A DNA stretch of 64,000 nt from Cliona cf. orientalis (GCA_963930775.1 OZ005703.1:2604001-2668000), one strand, 5' to 3'; counted from the first letter of the stretch, positions 1 through 12,467 are shown. Program-made: numbers and translations. Notes: generated by a model from the letters alone, not told the origin.

Positions 1-81
1 ACCCTCCTCCCTATGGCACTGCCCTGTATTGTACGCTTGGTAACTTTCATCACGTATTAATACGTGGGTATAACTATAAGC

Positions 82-790
82 TGTAGCTAGCACCACAAAA
101 GTGCCACTTGAAAAGCCTTTTTGCCTATCTAGGCAACTGGTTACATGCATAATGTGCTACTGCAATTAACCACTAATTTAATGGGCTATAATTCCAGAAT
201 CTACCTGTTTGGAAGTGTCCTCTGTTTGCTGATTCAGCGAAAGTCGGGGTATTATGTACATGTGCAGTAACCATGTGACATTTGTGTAGCTACTATTGTA
301 TGGTTACTATAATTATTACTATGAGCCATGCAGTCCTTTGAAGATAAAGCTGATTCATTTATGGGAATGGATAGAACCAAAACCCCTAGGCCTGGGCCAT
401 CAATCCCCCCACCCCTACGAGCCATAGCAATAGCTAGGGGATATCATGATTTCTCTCAGTTAAGGATAGCACCAATGAATCATCATCAACTGAACAGGGT
501 AGCTATAATCGAGAAAAGCAAGCGTAGGGATGTATAGTGGACATGATTATCCCTACAAATCTTGTTTGTATACTTTTTGGCCCTCCCATCCCTATACTTC
601 ACCCGTCAATTTCATTGTTTTTATACTTGTTATAATAATTAATTGCACAGCAAACTGAGTATTAGCTAAGTATTGTTGCTGTTGTATGCTAGCTAGCCTG
701 GCAGACTGAACAGAGTATTCCAGCATAGCTTTAAATTAAGGAAGTCCCCTGCACAGAAGCCATAATTAATACTCAGCTTATAGAGGGTGT
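82..790. repeat. Dispersed composite repeat, copy 1 (blocks A, B, C)
   Basis: Three blocks recur elsewhere in the window in the same relative order. Block A (about 82-480) matches about 19585-19960, sharing for example gcgaaagtcggggtattatg and the stretch on a cctttgaagat core. Block B (about 510-630) matches 11092-11212 and 24602-24690, sharing aagcaagcgtagggatgtat. Block C (about 640-760) matches about 21140-21265. The 69-codon open frame at 328-537 lies across blocks A and B and has no protein-like features, so I do not call it a gene. The family identity is unknown; it looks like a non-autonomous mobile element or a decayed larger one. Confidence 0.75.
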
Positions 791-2702
791 GTATGCATAA
801 TAACAACATGACAGATACATGCATACACTATAGCAAAAGCACTCACTACATTGAATTATGTCTGGCAAAGCTTTAATAATTTGCGCATCCCACAAGTACA
901 ATCCAAAAAATGATCAACTGAAGGAATTCTCATTATTCTAGTGCTGATTGATGAACCCTGGGGACAGGAAATGGGTGTGTGCATGAGGTTGGAGTAACAA
1001 AGAAAGGGGGAGTGGTGTCACTAGTTGTGGGAATCCAGCAATTTCATAGTCCACAATATAATTGCCCAAATTCGGTCACGGTAGGGGGTTAGCGGAGAGC
1101 GGCTAGTGCTTCACAATAATTTAATAATGAGACCCTTGGTCGTGTAATTGCTCTTGTGTAGCCCGTTTAAAAATATTATTCATTGCTATGATTAGTTGGC
1201 TGCTGTATTGTGTGGTACAGCTGTCATTGAGTTTCCTCTCCTGGATGGCTTCCTCCAGGATTGGTAGAGCTTTTATGTGCAGTATACGATAAAAACTACA
1301 CTGAAAAATCTTGCTCTGTCAGTAATTCAAAAAGGTCTTAATTCCAATGCTTAGTGTGTACACATCTGAGGCTCAAATTGCAGTGTTTGTAATTCTAACC
1401 CCCTCTCTGTGATTAAAGCTTTGTGGGGAGGAGTACATTCCACCACCGACCGAGCTTCACATGTACTGCATGCTCTGGCACTTGTGTCAAGATCAAGATC
1501 AATGCCCAGGCACTGGATTGGACTTTTACCCGGGCCAGACTAGACTGCATGGATGATCAATAGCCAAGCGTCTGAGCATTTTATTTTGAACAGCGTAGAC
1601 GCAATTATTTCTCAGTTATCGTCGTCAGCGGTCCACTTGGCTGCATACTTGCATGATTGTAGCATCTTAGTCATGTGACTCAAAGCCCTGCCCAAATGAT
1701 ATAATTTAATTTTCTGTTGCTTTCTTAATGTGAGTATCTGAGAGACGAGGTGTGCGAGAGAAATGCACTTCTCAAATCTGACGTAGCCCTTTGAGTCCCT
1801 GCTATTCTCTGGTGCAAGCAGCTAGGTAGCTCGATTAGAGCAAACTATACTGTTATTATGAGGGACTTAGTACTACAATTGTATATCAGATTCTAGCAAG
1901 TGAAAACCACCCAGAAGCCAATGGTGATCGAGAAAAATTAATGTGCTGATTCTTGTTTATTTATTGCTACTTTAGATTGGATCATAATCTCCATAATAAT
2001 GGTGCAATGAATAGACCTATAAGATGATAAAAACATTGTCCCTACTTCCTGTCTGTACATTCCAGTCTCGTAGCTAGCTTGCTACCCCCAGGAGCTAGTG
2101 CAGACTAGTGCTACTTAATAATTATTATTATGTACGTTGTGTATGAATGCACCTAATATACTACATGGGCTTTGAATAGATCTAGAGCTACATAATAGGT
2201 TTATCATAATAACAGTTACTATTATTGTCACTCAAGATCATGAGACAGTACAAGATATAATACATTCTGAACGGAAGTCACTATACACAGTTAGCTAGCC
2301 GCTTAAGCACATGCACAATAAACTTAGCAGCAGCTGCAGGGTTCAAGTCATGACTAATCAATATATAGCAGTCACCATTCAGTACCTGAAGTGACTACCA
2401 AGCCCACGAACTCTCCATGGCTTCTAGCTCACTAGCTACCTCCTCTTGCACACCATGATGCCTTAATACTATAATAACATTAGCCCAGTCAGCCAAAGTT
2501 GAAGCCACCAAAAAATATATATATTATGCCGGGGAAGAAACTTCCTTCATGCATTTACATGTATAGCTACTATTGTAGACAAACAAATTTGTCATGTGGT
2601 TTACATTCTTGAGAGTTTATCTGTATGTGAAATTTGTTTACAGTCCTGGCCTTCCTGCAGCTGGCCTATCAATCAGTTGCTATAGAGACTAGCTACAACA
2701 TG
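791..2702. other. Intergenic stretch, nothing recognised
   Basis: AT-rich sequence with many short TAGCTAGC-type and AATAATTATT motifs. I found no open frame with protein-like composition, no RNA gene and no clear repeat match to the rest of the window. The last part is upstream sequence of the TRAF gene that starts at 2990. Confidence 0.5.
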
Positions 2703-2759
2703 CCAGCTCCCATGCCTTTTTTGGTAGGAAGTTCCTACCATAAAAGGCATAAGAGCTGG
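2703..2759. repeat. Short hairpin-forming inverted repeat
   Basis: The left arm starts ccagctcccatgcc and the right arm ends ggcataagagctgg. The arms are about 26 bp with a few mismatches and meet around ggtaggaa/ttcctacc. It lies about 230 bp upstream of the TRAF start codon, so it could be a small foldback element or a regulatory hairpin; the sequence alone does not decide. Confidence 0.6.
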
Positions 2760-2989
2760 TACTATAAAGTCAAGTGCACCAAGACTCACTTGGTCTATTC
2801 TTGATAACAGTCACTAGTGACATAATTTCGCAACTTGGAGAGCTTATCCACTTTTCAAGTGCAACTCCTATAGATTTGTTTTCTGCGGACGCGAGCTCAC
2901 TCGGCCGCGGTTGAAAGATCGACTCGACTGCACGACGAGCACCCCAAGATATAACATTATTCCGAGAATTAAATCATCGATATTCGAAA

Positions 2990-4671
2990 ATGCCAGGGTA
3001 TAGTGTGCCACTGAGACTCCTGAAAGACAAGAACCGTCTCGATCTGGACCGCTACGTTTGTTCGAAGTGCGAGCTACTGCTAAAAGATCCCGTTCTCCCG
3101 CGCTGCGGACACAGGCTCTGCAAATCTTGCGCCAACAGCCTGCCTGCACCTGCTAAGTGCCCACGACAGGATTGCAAGAAAGCTTTTGTGCAAGAAAATC
3201 GAGAAATGGTAACTTAAAGTTTTGTTACACAGTGCCCAGCGCCTACTAGTAGTTGCAAGATCCTTTCTTATTTATTGTTTGCAAGGTGATGATCGAGTCT
3301 TGCAGCATTAATAATTATTACTAATGATAGCTACTTATTATAATGTTGTGCATATTAAAATAACAAGGTTTGACAGTTAGGTTATTAGTACACAGCTAGC
3401 TACATTAAATTTTGCATCAAGGTATATATTATTACTGAGCTATTTTATGCATGCATGCACACAACTTCATATTGAATACATAGTATCGACCAGATGATTC
3501 TACTAAGCAAGAAATCAAAAATTTTCGTGTGATCTGTCCACATTCTGAAGCTGGTTGCAGGTGGGAAGGAAATTTTCACGACTATCTTCAGCATAAGGAG
3601 ATTTGTGATGCCGTAGTTGACCTTCCATCGTATAAACGTGGTAATGTGCGTCTTTTCCACTCCGTTCAGTCATTTAGTGAGCAACAAGAAGATGGTTGTT
3701 ACGGTGCATCTGAACATGTACGACCATATGAGCTGGAGGATCGTAAAAATTCGCCACATTCATGGAGAGAGCAGTGCCCTATCAGTCCTCTTACCCCTCC
3801 AAGTACCGAGAGCTACATGCAGGATTGCTACCAGCATGAGCGTCACTTGCACATGCAGGAAAGTGATCATTCAGTTTTGGAATATAGCCACCTTTCGATG
3901 ATGGCCAATTGTCGCCAATTATTGACTCAGAGAGAGATCATGCCTGTGCCAGCATCAGACCATGAAGTGGATGAAGCAGTAATAATCATGAACACTCAAG
4001 AACTTAATGTACGATTTCAAGTTCCACTACGTGAGAATGAAATGCAAGGGATACACAACAGATCTGCTTCCTCCACAATGCAAAGATTGAAAGAAGCAGT
4101 AGTTTTGCTAAATTCCCGAGTGGCCAAACTAAAGGAAAAAATTCAATTGTTGAACACTAAGCTTAAGGAGCATGAACTTAGGCTCTCTCTGATCGAAAAT
4201 AACAACCATGATGGCACAATTATTTGGAAGATTCCTCAGTTCAGCCAGAGAAAAGCCGATGCTGAGAATGGAAGAAGCACATCCCTCTTCTCTCTGCCTT
4301 TCTACTCTGGTAGGTATGGCTACAAGATGTGTCTTCGTCTCTACCTCATGGGGGATGGGATTGGGAAGGGCACTCACCTCTTACTGTTCTTTGTGGTGAT
4401 GCGTGGAGAGTTTGATAATATCCTCCGGTGGCCATTCACACACAAGGTCACCTTCAAGCTCATCAATCAGGCAGGAGGCAGGGACATTGTCGACACCTTC
4501 CAACCAGACCCAATGAGTACCGTTTTCAGAAAGCCAAAATCAGATATGAACATTGCCAGTGGATGTCCACGATTTGTATCTCACGCTGAACTGGAAGCAG
4601 GTGGCTTTATTGTCAATGACACCATCTTTGTCAAGTGCATTGTGGACACTTCCACAATCTTTCATCCTTAA
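2990..4671 (+). CDS. TRAF-like protein: RING, TRAF zinc finger, coiled coil, MATH/TRAF-C
   Basis: Two-exon model: exon 1 is 2990-3208 and exon 2 is 3484-4671, joined in phase 0 across a 275-bp GT-AG intron, giving 468 residues. Exon 1 carries a RING finger with C24, C27, C39, H41, C44, C47, C57 and C62. Exon 2 opens with one TRAF-type zinc finger (C91, C98, H110, C114), then a low-complexity linker, a leucine-rich coiled coil around residues 271-312 and a MATH/TRAF-C domain to the C-terminus, with the typical IIWKIPQFS start and a later LRWPF. TRAF proteins are cytoplasmic adaptors or E3 ligases that form trimers through the coiled coil and bind receptor tails through the MATH domain. The frame is intact. 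The single zinc finger is fewer than in most vertebrate TRAFs. The start codon is the first ATG ahead of the RING. The exon join is inferred from frame and splice sites, not from RNA. Confidence 0.88.
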
Positions 4672-5547
4672 TGCCATGCAAAATTCCATGTGCACTAACC
4701 AATGTTTGTGCTTGTTATTAATCTTGCTAGTAACTATTTTTGTGTTATGATTTTCTTATTATCATTATAATAATATTATTATGAAATATGATTTTATATT
4801 AATTTTAATAGTAGTACTGAATTAGTGTTGTCACTGTATCATAATAATTATTGTTTAAATACTATACAATATCAATGTTGACGTAAAAGAGATCCTCAGT
4901 CTTATTGTTCACTGCAATTAAATTTTGCATTTTTTGGCACAGGAAATGGACCCTCTAGCATCATCACTTCTCAGCCATAAGTTACACTAGTGCTACAGCT
5001 CATTGACAAGTGCATGTGCATGTGAATGTAGATCAGAGAGCCTGGGGATGAGATAAGAAAAGCTATACATGTAGATACTGCATGGCATATTTCTTAATTA
5101 ATTAATTTTACCATTAACATCGTCCATAATGTCAAAACTGTATGCAGAGTTCATTGCACCGTGGTTGCATACTACTACTCTGACTGTGTGCATATACAGG
5201 AGATACTGACATGCACACTGATTGACGCTAATCAAGCTATCCCTTGATCTGACAATTCTGCCACAGGCAATTATTACTATAATAAGTTCTACAGTAAGCG
5301 ATTCTACAAAGATGGAAACTATGCTGTCTTGCAAGAGCCACACTTGTAGGTACTTAAGTATACAGGGTACAAGCCATGGTGTTTAGAGTCAGCACTGCTC
5401 AAATTTCAGGTAAAATGATTACTTTTACTGGAAGACATTTTTTACATGCATGACTTAATGAGGATTCAAATCAGGGTACGTATAATTGCTACTTCCATAA
5501 TAACTAGAGCATGCAGTGTTAATATACTATAGAGTAGTGAAGCTCCG
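4672..5547. other. Intergenic stretch, nothing recognised
   Basis: This is the 3' flank of the TRAF gene and AT-rich sequence with AATAATTATT runs. The 81-codon minus frame at 5098-5343 has no protein-like features. No RNA gene or repeat copy was seen. Confidence 0.45.
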
Positions 5548-5875
5548 GATCCCTGCTCCTTGAGTCCATGTGACTCAAATTTAATGCTGAATGTCAACAG
5601 ATTTGAGTGTCAAGTGACTTTAATTGCACCTGTGTTCCTCCATACACTCCATGGAAATGGAACAATCTGCACAATTATGTATTCACAGAATGATCACAGT
5701 ACTATAGTGACCATAACACAAAATTCTGTATCAATAATATTATTATTATCATCCCTGCCTCCCCATACCTTGTGATCCAAATGCTGAATGTATTAGAGAA
5801 AGTTCACAGATCCAGAGCATAAAATTCAACTGTTGTAATGAGGTGTTGTTATCCACTGTACACGCACTTAGTACA
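5548..5875 (+). pseudogene. Two decayed EGF-like exon fragments
   Basis: At 5548 the reading DPCSLSPCDSN...FECQ...NGTICT follows the cysteine spacing of an EGF repeat but has lost residues. A second fragment near 5748-5875 reads CLPIPCDPNAECIRESSQ and then loses the expected C-terminal half. EGF repeats (about 40 residues, six cysteines) are extracellular modules. Similar but separately damaged fragments at 8278-9242 on the same strand suggest that all are remains of one multi-EGF gene. No continuous gene model is possible. Confidence 0.5.
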
Positions 5876-5887
5876 TGTAGAAAATAA

Positions 5888-5935
5888 ACTCTCTCTCTTT
5901 CCCTCCCTCCATCCCCCTCCCTCCCTCCCTCTTCT
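5888..5935. repeat. Pyrimidine-rich low-complexity tract (CTCT/CCCT)
   Basis: A run of ctctctctttccctccctcc type. Simple repeat with no other function visible. Confidence 0.8.
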
Positions 5936-6894
5936 GCTCTTAGACTAGCTGGTTCTTGGTCCTTTATGTTATTGACTGACTTGCCTCTCTTATAGATGTA
6001 CTTTCTCTAATGATCGAGGAAGAGGTTGATGATTCCAAGGTAGCGCTCGACTTGGAAACCAGGAATAAACTGGAGAGATGAGATATACACAACCTAGAAG
6101 CAGAAAAGGGTGTATACACATGTAGGAGTTACTCCGATATTTAAATTATGCGAGTTGGTCAAAATAGACCTCTTGAAATTTTATATTTATGCGTTTGAAC
6201 ATTTTATGCATTATAATGTACGTGGTGTAATAAAAAAAGTTATGCGATACAAAAAAATGTGATCGCCACTTTACTCGCACAAATCGCATATAAAAATGTA
6301 TAATCAAGAATTCAAAACTGGCTAAAATCTTGTGAATTTCCACACTCTTGCACCAGACTGATGAAATTAATTACTCAGCGTACTCCAGGTTTTCTCTTAT
6401 CACTAGTGAGCAGTGTCCCAGAGGACAGAGGTCGTCCTGAACCTGCCACGCCCCTTAACTTGTTGACGTCTCCTCCATATGAAAAATCATCTCCTGTATA
6501 AAAATGAAAGACACAAGAGTTAATTAAATTATCATGGCCATGCTTCGCCCTTATGCATGCAATATCATGGCGTTCACCTGAAATACTCTATTTTTATCCT
6601 TCTTAATGCTCGTCCAGGGGGTGGAGCTTCATTGCCATGGCAGTGACAGTCACCTGTGAATAGCATGCAGGCAGTATAATAATATTATTGTATTAGCTAG
6701 ACAACTAATGCTAAGGACTGAAAAATTAATACATTCTATACCTCATACATGTGCATTAATTACTGCACAAATGTATCAAGTATGCATGCAATAATTATTA
6801 AATTTGTATCTGAATTTCATCATCATCTGGGAGGTCGACATAGTAATGCACGTTACTGAGAAGGCAAGGATGCATAAAACAAATCTTGAAGATG

Positions 6895-7140
6895 AGGGTC
6901 TAGAAAGAGGGAGGGAAGAAGGGAGGGAGCAAGCGAGAGTGTGAATGTGAGAAAGACAGAGACGGAGGAAGAGAGAGATAGAGAGGGAGGGGGAGAGAGT
7001 CTCAAAGAGAGAGAGAGAGGGAGGGAGGGAGGGGTGGGGGAGAGACAGTACTACCACACAATATTATGAAAAAAGAGGAAGAGAGGGAAGGAAGAGATAG
7101 AGAGAGAGAAAGAGGGACAAGGAGAGAGAGAGAATCTTCC
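6895..7140. repeat. Purine-rich low-complexity tract (GGGA/GAGA)
   Basis: About 240 bp with nearly all purines on the plus strand (gagagagag, gggaggg). The two minus-strand open frames here (6776-7057 and 7002-7190) are Ser/Leu/Pro repeats created by the tract and are not genes. Long purine runs of this kind can form triplex DNA. Confidence 0.8.
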
Positions 7141-8033
7141 TTAATTACCTGTAGAATCTGCTCCTCCAGCTGTGAAAAGTGTTTCTGCATTGATTAGCTG
7201 AGGCTGTCTGTAACTAGGCGTATATCCACCTCCGTTTTAGCCACCATGCATGGACAACATCTACATACCACAGTGCATACGTTAGTACGGATATTTCAAC
7301 TTTCCTCTTGAAGTGGTACATACACATGCACTAATTAACCACTAGTACTGCATACTATTACATCCAATATCATATATAGAGTCAGTAGACTCTGTAAGTA
7401 GGGACCATTGTATGCCATAACGCAATACAAAAACGTTCATAATTCAAACTTTATGAGTTTTAATTATATAACTTTTTATAATAATATATTATTATACAAA
7501 CGTAAATTTTACGATTTCTACTTATTACTAAGAGTATAATTATAATACTCTTGAAGTAACGGTAGCTTACATTAGCCCCATGCACGTGCATGTACAATTG
7601 CCTAGATCTTAAACTGGCTCTAATATTTACGTATATAATATTATATTATGGATGCAAGAAATTATTCTATTTTTAGATTTCCCCCGGGAGCTGGGACGCA
7701 CTGCCTCGGGGTGGGTGCAGGCAGTGGGGGTCCACCTTATCATCACAGCTTGTGTACACACTTAGAAAAATCTCCTTACCCCAACTGTTGAAACAAGCTT
7801 CAGCAAAAGGACCCATTATCATTCCAGAAGCTGCATAGCTGAAATTTGAACTCGAAACCATACACGATGATGCTATAGCACGGACATCCAGTATTATTAT
7901 ACGTACGTAGGTAAGTTTGGATACTTCTCATTGGCACCATACAATACAAAAAAATACTTCCACGACAATAATGATAATATCGTAGAGTTGGTATGGCAAC
8001 GTTATTGAACTTATCGTAGCACTGCAAAGGTTT

Positions 8034-8076
8034 TAATAACCAGAACGTTTCGGTCACGGGGACCTTCTTCAGCTGG
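8034..8076 (-). ncRNA. Hammerhead-ribozyme-like motif, possibly from a Penelope-like retroelement
   Basis: Read on the minus strand, 8072-8066 is CTGAAGA. It is followed by a small stem GGTC-loop-GACC (8064-8052) and then GAAA (8051-8048). The flanks ACCAG (5') and CTGGT (3', from 8043) are perfectly complementary and would form stem I, with a GTT triplet at the expected cleavage point. This fits the CUGANGA/GAAA hammerhead core, but stem III is reduced to CG and one unpaired A precedes stem II. Minimal hammerheads with tiny stem III are known from Penelope-like retroelements, and the sequence beyond (about 7920-8033) could be an element terminus. No reverse transcriptase is nearby. The motif match is short, so confidence is modest. 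Confidence 0.4.
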
Positions 8077-8277
8077 TGATGATGATCATTATATATTTAT
8101 TGCAGTACTAGTGAGACTTGGGAGCGAGCTCAAGCATGGCTGCAGTGCACGGGCCCTAAGGAATGCTGGAGATGTGCACCTAAACAATCTTCCTTTTAAC
8201 ACGAGCCAATTTTGCATAACTAAATTACATACATGTAAATTACCTTAACAACAGGGTTTTTGTCTAGGCTAATAGCT

Positions 8278-9242
8278 GGTTAAGGGTTGGAGGGAATGGA
8301 TTCAACTTTTCAGGTAGGTATATGAACATCATGAACATTAATTTGGATGATTTCATGCTTTGATTACTAGCATCAAATCAGTTCCAGACCCATGTATGTT
8401 TATCTGTGCCCTGTGATCCTAATGTATTATGTATGAGAGAAAGTTTGTTGAGTGGAAGCTTCAATTCTACCATGTGACACTAATGCGCTATGCAATAACT
8501 TCTTTTGCACCTGTCAGCCTCCGTTCATCAAAGGAACTGGGTTTAAGAACATGCAAGACTGTCGCACAGAATTCAGTAAATACTGAATATCTTAACATGC
8601 TACATATCTGCACGTCTGAATACGTGATACCATGCAAAGTGGTATTATATTATCTGAGTACATATACAGGCGTGATGGATTGCAGCATCCTAGCTACGTA
8701 CATAGATATACTTGCCTGTAGCTGGTGCTCTTGTATATTATATGTGTGTGTGAAATTTTTACACACACATATAATTATACCAGAGCACCAGCATGTAGCC
8801 CAACACACCATTGAGCAAGCCAATCGGCTTGCTCAATGCATGGTGTGTTGAGAAACTGTTGCTACCATGACGCATGTATGTATGTATGTACGTGTGGCAT
8901 TGTTATTGTACTAATAATTATTATGTATACGTATCGCAGTTTCAGACCCATGCTTGGGCTCTCCTTGTTATCCTAATGCGCTATGTATACGTATGAGAGA
9001 AAATTTTACATGTTCATATCAACAGTAGGAAATGGACTTAACTGCTCAGGTACGTACAACATTGTACTGTGCATATAATTATTATGCCTTGATGCACTTT
9101 GTTATTTTACGTATAGTTCCAGATCCTTGCCTTAGTGATCCTTGTGATATTAATCATGGCTATCTGTGAAAGAGAAGGATTACTTAGTGATCATTTCGTA
9201 TGCACTTGTCAATCTCCATTTACTGGATTTAACTGTCCAGGT
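8278..9242 (+). pseudogene. Cluster of decayed EGF-like exons
   Basis: At least four damaged EGF modules lie in order. The tail GGNGFNFSG is at about 8285-8313, just before a GTAGGT donor. A pair at 8375-8560 reads SVPCDPNVLCMRESLLSG and then PCDTNALCNNFFCTCQPP, separated by a stop or frameshift. A module at 8943-9043 (DPCLGSPCYPNALC, then a stop, then a shifted NGLNC) ends at a GTACGT donor. A module at 9119-9239 (DPCLSDPCD, frameshift, then CTCQSPFTGFNCP) ends at a GTATGA donor. The conserved splice signals and shared wording show real exons of one gene, now broken by stops and indels in nearly every module. The 140-codon plus frame at 8429-8851 is an accident crossing these fragments and a hairpin. 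Confidence 0.6.
8721..8850. repeat. Two consecutive long hairpins
   Basis: Hairpin 1 is 8721-8792, with arms of about 32 bp (gctggtgctcttgtatatta against tataccagagcaccagc) and an 8-bp loop. Hairpin 2 is 8801-8850, with arms of about 21 bp (caacacaccattgagcaagc against gcttgctcaatgcatggtgt) and a tiny loop. They sit inside the EGF pseudogene cluster, probably as inserted foldback elements. Confidence 0.8.
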
Positions 9243-9434
9243 ATGACATGTAACAAGATTTTTGATATGCATGACAGGCAAGTGTGCAAACTCTATAAAA
9301 GTAAGATGTATGATTTTATTAATACTGATGGAATTGTCCAACACAATAATATTATTATATCTGATGATCAGTTATGATAGGAGAGTGATTCTGTAGTGTA
9401 CTAATCCATGATGTAATAATAAGTGTTTCTCTTG

Positions 9435-9543
9435 CACCCTCATATCTTAAATACCTCAAGAGCCAATGACCCAACATCATATCTCAAGAGCCAATGATCC
9501 GACATGGGTCATTGGCTCTTGGGGTATTTAAGATATGAGGGTG
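9435..9543. repeat. Foldback element with a third internal copy of its arm motif
   Basis: The arm caccctcatatcttaaatac...gagccaatgaccc at 9435-9472 returns as its complement at 9505-9543. An extra direct copy of atctcaagagccaatgatcc sits in the loop at 9481-9500. Arm identity is high, so the structure is recent or maintained. Confidence 0.8.
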
Positions 9544-10440
9544 ATCGAGGGCTATAGCCACATAAGGCATTAATTTCTGTGTGCTATGTATGTTGCATTG
9601 GGCCATGTCACAAAATAATACTAATGCCAATCCTGCCTAGGGGAAAATTATCCTCACACAACTAGCCAGGGTTTCATCCAATGAACAGGGGGAGGGCTTC
9701 TCCTCCAAACTCCCTAGCTTCCCCCCTAAGAATATTAACATCTAAAATATCACAATTAGTCATCAAAATTAATAAAACCACTAGCATTATGTCAAAAACT
9801 ATTTGAAACAATCTGGAGGAATTCTCCTAAAAGTACGTCCCAAGGAACTTATTGTGCTAAATATACCCACTCATTTATCACGCTCCCACCCCAAAATTCT
9901 TATCACTAGATGAAATCCTGCGAACTATAATAACATGGCATAATAGTTATAATAATAATCACGGGCACAAGTGCCCTCAGGCTTCGGTGCAATAAATGCC
10001 ACATACATCCGAGTGCGCGTCATATAATGTCTTTGAGTATCTTAAAGGTTCAACCGCCGGCCATTAAGAATAATTTATCCTCCTCTGCATGCATTGATGC
10101 ACTCTACTTACTGAAAAAATAAACAGTAATCAGCTACAGTGAGTCTCCAAATTAAATAAATTATATATGAATGAACTTTGTTATGTAGAAATGAAATTGA
10201 GATAACCAATTGAATTATGTTTATTTTTTACAGATAATATTATTGTATGGAAGGAGGGAATTCCTCATACTCAGTCAAAGAAATTTCCACTCCCTTGCTT
10301 TTACTGGTACTACAGATAGGGCAGTAATCACAATTATCATGGTCACATGATGATGTCATTATCATTGTAACCAAGGAAGTTTAAGTTAGCTTGAGAGTGG
10401 GATGTTGATGCTAAATGGCTTCATGTAGAGTATAACAATA
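9544..10440. other. Intergenic stretch, nothing recognised
   Basis: AT-rich sequence with no protein-like open frame, no RNA gene and no clear link to the repeats described here. Confidence 0.45.
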
Positions 10441-10449
10441 TTAATGTTA

Positions 10450-11230
10450 ACATTGCTCATCCATAAAAAACCCTGGGCCATCAAAGTTCCCCAAATAAGT
10501 TGTTGATTCTTGAGATTAGTGAAGTCTAGTGCCATTAATTAGCTAGCTCCCAAAGTGACTGCCTCAGCACATTAGCATGCAGTTGTGCAGTTGCCACCAA
10601 TTGGTCATGGCTGATTGCCCTTGATAACCTACACTGGATATGGTTGACTGCACTCAGAGCAGCTGCTCATTATCTTATAGTACAAATAATATGCAGGTAC
10701 TCAGCCATTCATGATAAAGTACTTGCCTCTCATAATTAAGTCATGCTAAATTAATGACAATTAATATACAGCTTGCTTGTAATTATTATGCTATGATACT
10801 TTTAACCATTATTAACAGAAAAGTGTGCATCATTTAATTAATTTGGGTACAGAATTGAACTATCATACTCATTAGAGAGTTATTGTTATGAGTATAATGA
10901 TTGAGCTCCTTATAGTACCATGGCATTGTTGCTTTTTGAGTAGCATGGGGATCATAAATAATCAACAATAATAAAAATGACTGACAGAGAGAACATGAAT
11001 TTCTCCCATATATATGCAAGTCAAGAACACTCCAAGGATAGGCTAAGCATGGCTTGAATAAGTCGACATCAACAGGTATGTATTTATAATCAAGAAAAGC
11101 AAGCGTAGGGATGTATAGTGGTTGTGATTATCTCTTATCCCTAAAAATCTTGTTTGTGTACTTTTTGGCATTGCCATCCCTAGCTACTTCATCCTTCAAT
11201 TTTATTTTTTGTACTTGAACAAGATATTGT
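10450..11230. repeat. Dispersed composite repeat, copy 2 (blocks D, E, B)
   Basis: Block D (about 10460-10925) matches 19945-20800, including gcatgcagttgtgcagttgc and actcattagagagttattgt. Block E (about 10975-11085, around gagaacatgaatttctccca) matches 24500-24600. Block B (11092-11212) matches 512-630 and 24602-24690. This copy lacks the 170-bp inverted-repeat insertion that splits block D in copy 3. Confidence 0.8.
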
Positions 11231-11899
11231 TGTCATTCACGGGGGTTGTAACTATAATATATATTATATTATATGAGTGGATTTGCTGATTCGGATATGT
11301 ACCTGTTTTATCAACCATGAGTTATGGATCGGTAGAAGGGAGCATTTCATAGAGAAAACGTTGGTGGAATATTAAATTAGTCACATTAATGAGTGTGGCT
11401 TGCCTAAAGTTTCATGGAGAAAATTTTCGTGGGTGGCTGTGTATGCATATGAGTGCATGTCTTTGTACATGCACATTCTGTTTCCATGGCACTTTCAAAT
11501 TAACATTTAAGTTACATCCTTGGATTTAAATGCCAGTCATGCAGTTAATGTATAGTAAAGGCTTCTGTTTGAGTGCTCTGTAGCCTTATAACTAAATCCC
11601 CGCCTAATTGATGTTATAAATTGATTGGTCAACACACAATGAGTTTAACCAAGGGTATAAATATTATTATATCTTCTCTCCCTGTAACAATGTATACACT
11701 GTCAGATGGTAGCCATTGTGAGGCTCAGCATGGATGAGAAGATATTAATTTTGACGAAGGGGCTAAAGAGATAGTGAATGACAAGAAAGGCAAAGCTAAG
11801 AAACCATTACAATTTGCCATATCAACATGCACATTATACTCATTTAGTATCATTTAAATGAACCTTTCCTACGTGATTCATGTTTATACAATGCAAAAG

Positions 11900-12125
11900 A
11901 TATACTCTATACATGGAAATTTTTGCTGAATAAAAATTTCACCAAGCCCATGCAGCTAACTTCATTTGTATTGCAGAAGCATTTGGTGGAATAGGAATGT
12001 GGTAATTATAAAGGTCACAATTTCCTCTATGCAATCATTTACACAGGACAAAACTTAGCGGGATAAAAATTTTGCCAATGAGAACAGGTGACGAACTTGG
12101 CAATAATTTCCACGTATACGGTATC
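11900..12125. mobile_element. Short inverted-terminal element, member 1 of a two-copy family
   Basis: About 225 bp sharing ordered motifs with 46936-47165: ttcaccaagccca, then a cttctat/ctctatg(t/c)aatcatt core, then aggacaaaac, then a ggcaata(a)tttccac type end. The outer ends (tacatggaaatttttgc and tttccacgtatacggta) are roughly complementary, which fits a MITE. There is no coding capacity. Confidence 0.6.
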
Positions 12126-12467
12126 AAGAATTTAATTAAACCGGTGTCCAAACGTGCATGGGCACCTGAAGATATCATTAGCTGCTTAATGTATACATGT
12201 ACATTGTAACTGTTGTGAAGCCTCCACTTAATTATTCTATTGCCAAAGAAACCTACATAATTTACGGCAATAATATTATAGGTACTTCCTGGCAATAGAA
12301 GTGGAGGCCAATTTCATACAATGTATGTGCCTGCGTGCATACACAGAATTAAATATACAGCATTCATATCAGAGTGATATCATTGTTACAGTACTAGTAG
12401 GCAAATCAGCTGATTTGACACTTATTTATACTGTAACACACTTCCTAAAATGGGAAATCATATCCTT

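Noticed and set aside
328-537. 69-codon plus frame MQSFEDKADSF...
   Set aside because: Lies across dispersed repeat blocks A and B, which are broken differently in the other copies.
6776-7190. Ser/Leu/Pro-rich minus frames
   Set aside because: Produced by a purine-rich simple repeat.
8429-8851. 140-codon plus frame
   Set aside because: Out of frame with the EGF modules beneath it and continues through a hairpin; chance frame.
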